From Planctomycetota bacterium (GTDB taxonomy: Bacteria > Planctomycetota > Planctomycetia > Pirellulales > PNKZ01): DNA of 64,000 nucleotides. The notes beneath the pieces were generated by a model that saw nothing but the letters and a program-made list of their open reading frames with translations, was not told the origin of the DNA and did no database searches. The position numbers and the translations under genes are program-made. Position 1 is the stretch's first letter. Every line of letters begins with the position of its first letter. The stretch covers positions 21,507 to 85,506 of the forward strand of contig JAFEBQ010000030.1 of the NCBI GenBank assembly GCA_018242585.1. Reading direction: 5' to 3'. Shown here one piece after another: positions 61,959-64,000 of the stretch.

Positions 61959-62261
61959 ATGGCCATTAAGATCGTCATTCAGTCGATTGTCACCGCCGCA
62001 TGGACTTTCTACTGCATGTTGGTCATGTACAACCCCAAGCGAATGCCGGCGGCATGGCACACATTCGTTATCAAAAGCGATGATGGAACGCTTTACGAGC
62101 AGGCGCTTCAGGAAGATACGTTAATCTACCTTTTGAGTCTTGGCTGGATCGGTGTTCTGCTGCTGATGGTTTTGTTATTTACCCCAGACCTATGGCGCAG
62201 TCACAAGTACAAACAGGGGCTGGCGGATGGACGAGCTAACAGCAATCGCAGCCGGTCGTAA
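61959..62261 (+). CDS. Small membrane protein sharing a C-terminal module with its neighbour
   Basis: A 100-aa protein from ATG 61959. TM1 is VIQSIVTAAWTFYCMLVM and TM2 is YLLSLGWIGVLLLMVLLFTP, followed by DLWRSHKYKQGLADG. The TM2 plus DLWRS tail resembles the end of the next protein (LFVPDLWRSWKYQK), so one has been duplicated from the other. It overlaps the next ORF start by about 35 bp. Function unknown. Confidence 0.6.
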   Translation: MAIKIVIQSIVTAAWTFYCMLVMYNPKRMPAAWHTFVIKSDDGTLYEQALQEDTLIYLLSLGWIGVLLLMVLLFTPDLWRSHKYKQGLADGRANSNRSRS

Positions 62262-62766
62262 GTTCGATCCAATCAAGAGCCTTCTCGGAGCTACGCGGGC
62301 CAAGTCAACCAAGAAGCCCAAAAAGCCCAAGGAACCGACCGAAGCCGAGCGGGACGAGCAAGAGTCGCTCGTCGCGGACCTCGGCGGCAAGACGCTCTCG
62401 GCGCTGGGCTGGATCGGCGGCTCACTCGATAAAGCGCTGGGCGGACGGGCGATTCGGACGGGGCTAGGACTGGCGACGGGTCACAAGCACGCCCACGCCC
62501 GCGACCTATTGTCGATCATCCCTTTCTCGGACACGATCGGCATCACGAACCCCGGCCACGATCTTGGTGGGCGCGATGTACTGGAATCGGCTGGGATGCT
62601 AGCGCCCAACAAGCCGGGACTCGACTGGGGCGATGTGGGCGGTGAGGAAGTTCATCTTTTTCTTTCTTTTGCGTGGCCCGCTGTTGTGCTGCTAGGTGCG
62701 GTGCTATTTGTTCCAGACCTGTGGCGAAGCTGGAAATATCAAAAGGCCAATAAGGCGCAACACTAG
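62227..62766 (+). CDS. Phage-structural-like N-terminus joined to a membrane module
   Basis: A 179-aa protein from ATG 62227. Residues about 1-140 resemble the N-terminal part of large phage internal or tail proteins (ADLGGKTLSALGWIGGSLDKALGGRAIRTGL, then GHDLGGRDVLESAGMLAPNKPGLDWGDVGGEE). The similarity stops abruptly, and a TM segment with DLWRSWKYQK closes the protein, matching the end of the preceding ORF. This looks like a truncated phage gene joined to a module copied from its neighbour. Confidence 0.6.
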   Translation: MDELTAIAAGRKFDPIKSLLGATRAKSTKKPKKPKEPTEAERDEQESLVADLGGKTLSALGWIGGSLDKALGGRAIRTGLGLATGHKHAHARDLLSIIPFSDTIGITNPGHDLGGRDVLESAGMLAPNKPGLDWGDVGGEEVHLFLSFAWPAVVLLGAVLFVPDLWRSWKYQKANKAQH

Positions 62767-62945
62767 CTAGCCAAACACTAATAAACGCCACCGCCACCAC
62801 GTACAGTACATCTCGGTTAGCGCTGGGGGCGCTGCGAGTCGTCGGTGTTCGAGACGAACTGGCAAATACGTCGTTCATTAATGTTTAAGTAAGTGAACTG
62901 GAAATTGGGTAAGTGTCGCGTGATTCATCAGCGACCAAAGATACG
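62767..62945. other. Short intergenic stretch
   Basis: About 180 bp between convergent genes. No gene, hairpin or repeat stands out. Confidence 0.4.
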
Positions 62946-63842
62946 TCATTGCTCGGCGTCGGTCGGTGCGACTTCGGCCAGGAGGACGAGCGCCGGGATG
63001 AAGCTGGCCAGGAATGTTGCCAGCCGGTCGCTGGCCTCGATCGCCTGCTGTTGTAGCCGGAGCATGTCCTTGCCGGCGCCGGGACGTCGCCACAGAGCGG
63101 CCAGTGCCGCGCCGGCCCGGCGTGCGCCAGTTTTGCAGCTGGCCAGTTGTGCCACATCGGCCGGCAGGGCGTCGTCGACCGTATCGCTGATCACGCGCAC
63201 GGCCAGGCAGCGCTGCCGCGCCTGGCGACAGACCTCGGCCACAACGAACGATTCCATGTCGACGCAAAGCGCCTGGTGCCGCTCGCCGAGCGCTCGCTTG
63301 TCGGCTGGCGTGGCGACCACCTGGTCGGTCATCAGGATTTGCCCGGCGTGACAGCCCGGGGTGCGTGCCAGCCAGTCGGCGTCGACCTTCAGATCGATGT
63401 TCAATCGCGCTCCGTCAGTGGTGACGATGTTTTGCGCCAGAACAATATCGCCGCGCTTGGCGCTAGCTTGCAACGCGCCCGAGAATCCAGCCGAAATCAC
63501 CCAATCGGGCCGGTGCCCCATCAATAGCGCCCGCGTGCCACGCTCGGCCGCGCGCGGACCGACGCCGGCTTCGACCAGCGCCAGTTGTCGACCGGCCAGC
63601 GTGCCAGTGCGGACCTTGAAGCCGTCGCCGTGCGTCGTGTGCGTCGCGCCGAGCAGGTCGATCAGCCCGCCGGCCTCGATCCCCAACGCGAAGACAATTC
63701 CGACGTGGCAATGAGCCGGCGGCGGTTGTTCGCCGTCGGCCGCTGCGGCAGCCTGCTCTTGCATGGCCTCGGCAAAGCGCTGGCGCACCGCGGCCTCGGC
63801 TTGTTGCCGCAGCCATTGTTTTGCAAACCATTGCCAGGGCAT
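62946..63842 (-). CDS. Nucleoside phosphorylase-like protein, possibly hopanoid-associated (HpnG-like)
   Basis: A 298-aa protein of the phosphorylase superfamily, from ATG 63842. Motifs are VGIVFALGIEAGGL (N-terminal base of the fold), WVISAGFSGAL, CVDMESFVVAEVC (catalytic Met-Glu pair of the nucleosidase/phosphorylase family) and RVISDTVDDALP. An N-terminal extension of about 45 residues precedes the fold. Such proteins include MTA/SAH nucleosidases and HpnG, which cleaves adenosylhopane; the nearby hpnCDE operon supports the second but does not prove it. Confidence 0.75.
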   Translation of the reverse strand: MPWQWFAKQWLRQQAEAAVRQRFAEAMQEQAAAAADGEQPPPAHCHVGIVFALGIEAGGLIDLLGATHTTHGDGFKVRTGTLAGRQLALVEAGVGPRAAERGTRALLMGHRPDWVISAGFSGALQASAKRGDIVLAQNIVTTDGARLNIDLKVDADWLARTPGCHAGQILMTDQVVATPADKRALGERHQALCVDMESFVVAEVCRQARQRCLAVRVISDTVDDALPADVAQLASCKTGARRAGAALAALWRRPGAGKDMLRLQQQAIEASDRLATFLASFIPALVLLAEVAPTDAEQ

Positions 63843-64000
63843 GAAGCGGGGAGGGGCTAGGGACTAGGGGCTAGGGACTAGGGACGAGTAAAGACAAAGT
63901 CCGTTGTCAGTTGCCCATACCCCGTGGCGGCCGGTAATGCTTCTTTGCCTCTAATTAAGCACTAAGCATTACGCATCAGTACTGTCCGGTTAGAAGTCGA
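63843..64000. repeat. Simple direct repeat and end of window
   Basis: Direct repeats of ggggctaggga / ctagggacta words lie at 63851-63884, followed by gttgtcagttgc-type words. Nothing else is seen to the window end. Confidence 0.6.

Noticed and set aside
1..64000. CRISPR arrays, rRNA and IS transposase genes
   Set aside because: No regularly spaced direct repeats, rRNA-like sequence or transposase-like ORF was found on either strand by reading.

Overview
The window is GC-rich chromosomal DNA that looks planctomycete (Pirellulales-like). The evidence is the gene content: a two-domain DUF1080 (3-keto-disaccharide hydrolase) secreted protein, a DUF3472 protein, a PqqD-M50-HlyD fusion beside a GAF-HlyD adaptor, Ser/Thr kinase and FHA signalling genes, an ECF sigma factor, very long TolC-like lipoproteins, an hpnCDE squalene operon, and many palindromic intergenic repeats. 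This is inferred from gene families; there is no rRNA in the window to confirm it.

Layout. 1-3565 (-): RND efflux pump permease and the start of its membrane fusion protein. 3826-4638: membrane-anchored coiled-coil protein. 4856-9528 (+): signalling operon with an FHA protein, a Ser/Thr kinase with a membrane tail, a membrane protein, an ECF sigma factor and a small Cys/His protein. 9638-10980 (+): VOC and DUF3472 proteins. 10999-17436 (-): an unusual set of GAF-HlyD adaptor, PqqD-M50-HlyD fusion and a second, short SecA, which together look like an undescribed export machine. 17728-22660 (-): secreted pectate lyase, EF-hand protein, O-methyltransferase. 22908-27683 (-): tight cell-surface glycan operon with two SDR epimerases, a GT2 glycosyltransferase and a polytopic GT-C-like protein. 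28104-35445 (-): CBS protein, DUF1080 protein, giant TolC-like lipoprotein, secreted propeller-like protein. 35444-36964 (+): polytopic membrane protein.

37032-38771 (-): a type II restriction-modification pair of lower GC. 39160-43293 (+): lipoprotein, PAS histidine kinase, quinone reductase. 43674-46586 (+): TMTC-like membrane/TPR protein, then tRNA-Arg(TCT). 46857-51612: a degenerate metallophosphatase overlapping tail-to-tail a GIY-YIG protein, small secreted and membrane proteins, and a GT-C-like protein. 52129-53184 (+): fatty acid desaturase. 53520-55145 (-): a lower-GC stretch with an unknown protein, a zinc-ribbon membrane protein and a frameshifted orphan Phd antitoxin. 55362-59690: ispH divergent from hpnC-hpnD-hpnE, linking the end of the MEP isoprenoid pathway to squalene synthesis. 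59871-62766: Cys-rich lipoprotein, then three phage-like or orphan ORFs, two of which share a duplicated C-terminal membrane module. 62946-63842 (-): nucleoside phosphorylase-like protein, possibly hopanoid associated.

Intergenic DNA carries several repeat families: a REP-like palindrome at 60630, a dispersed element of about 150 bp present in inverted orientation at 43302 and 53352, and gaaccgcaaagacgcaaag elements at 13016 and 42059. No transposase, CRISPR array or rRNA was found.
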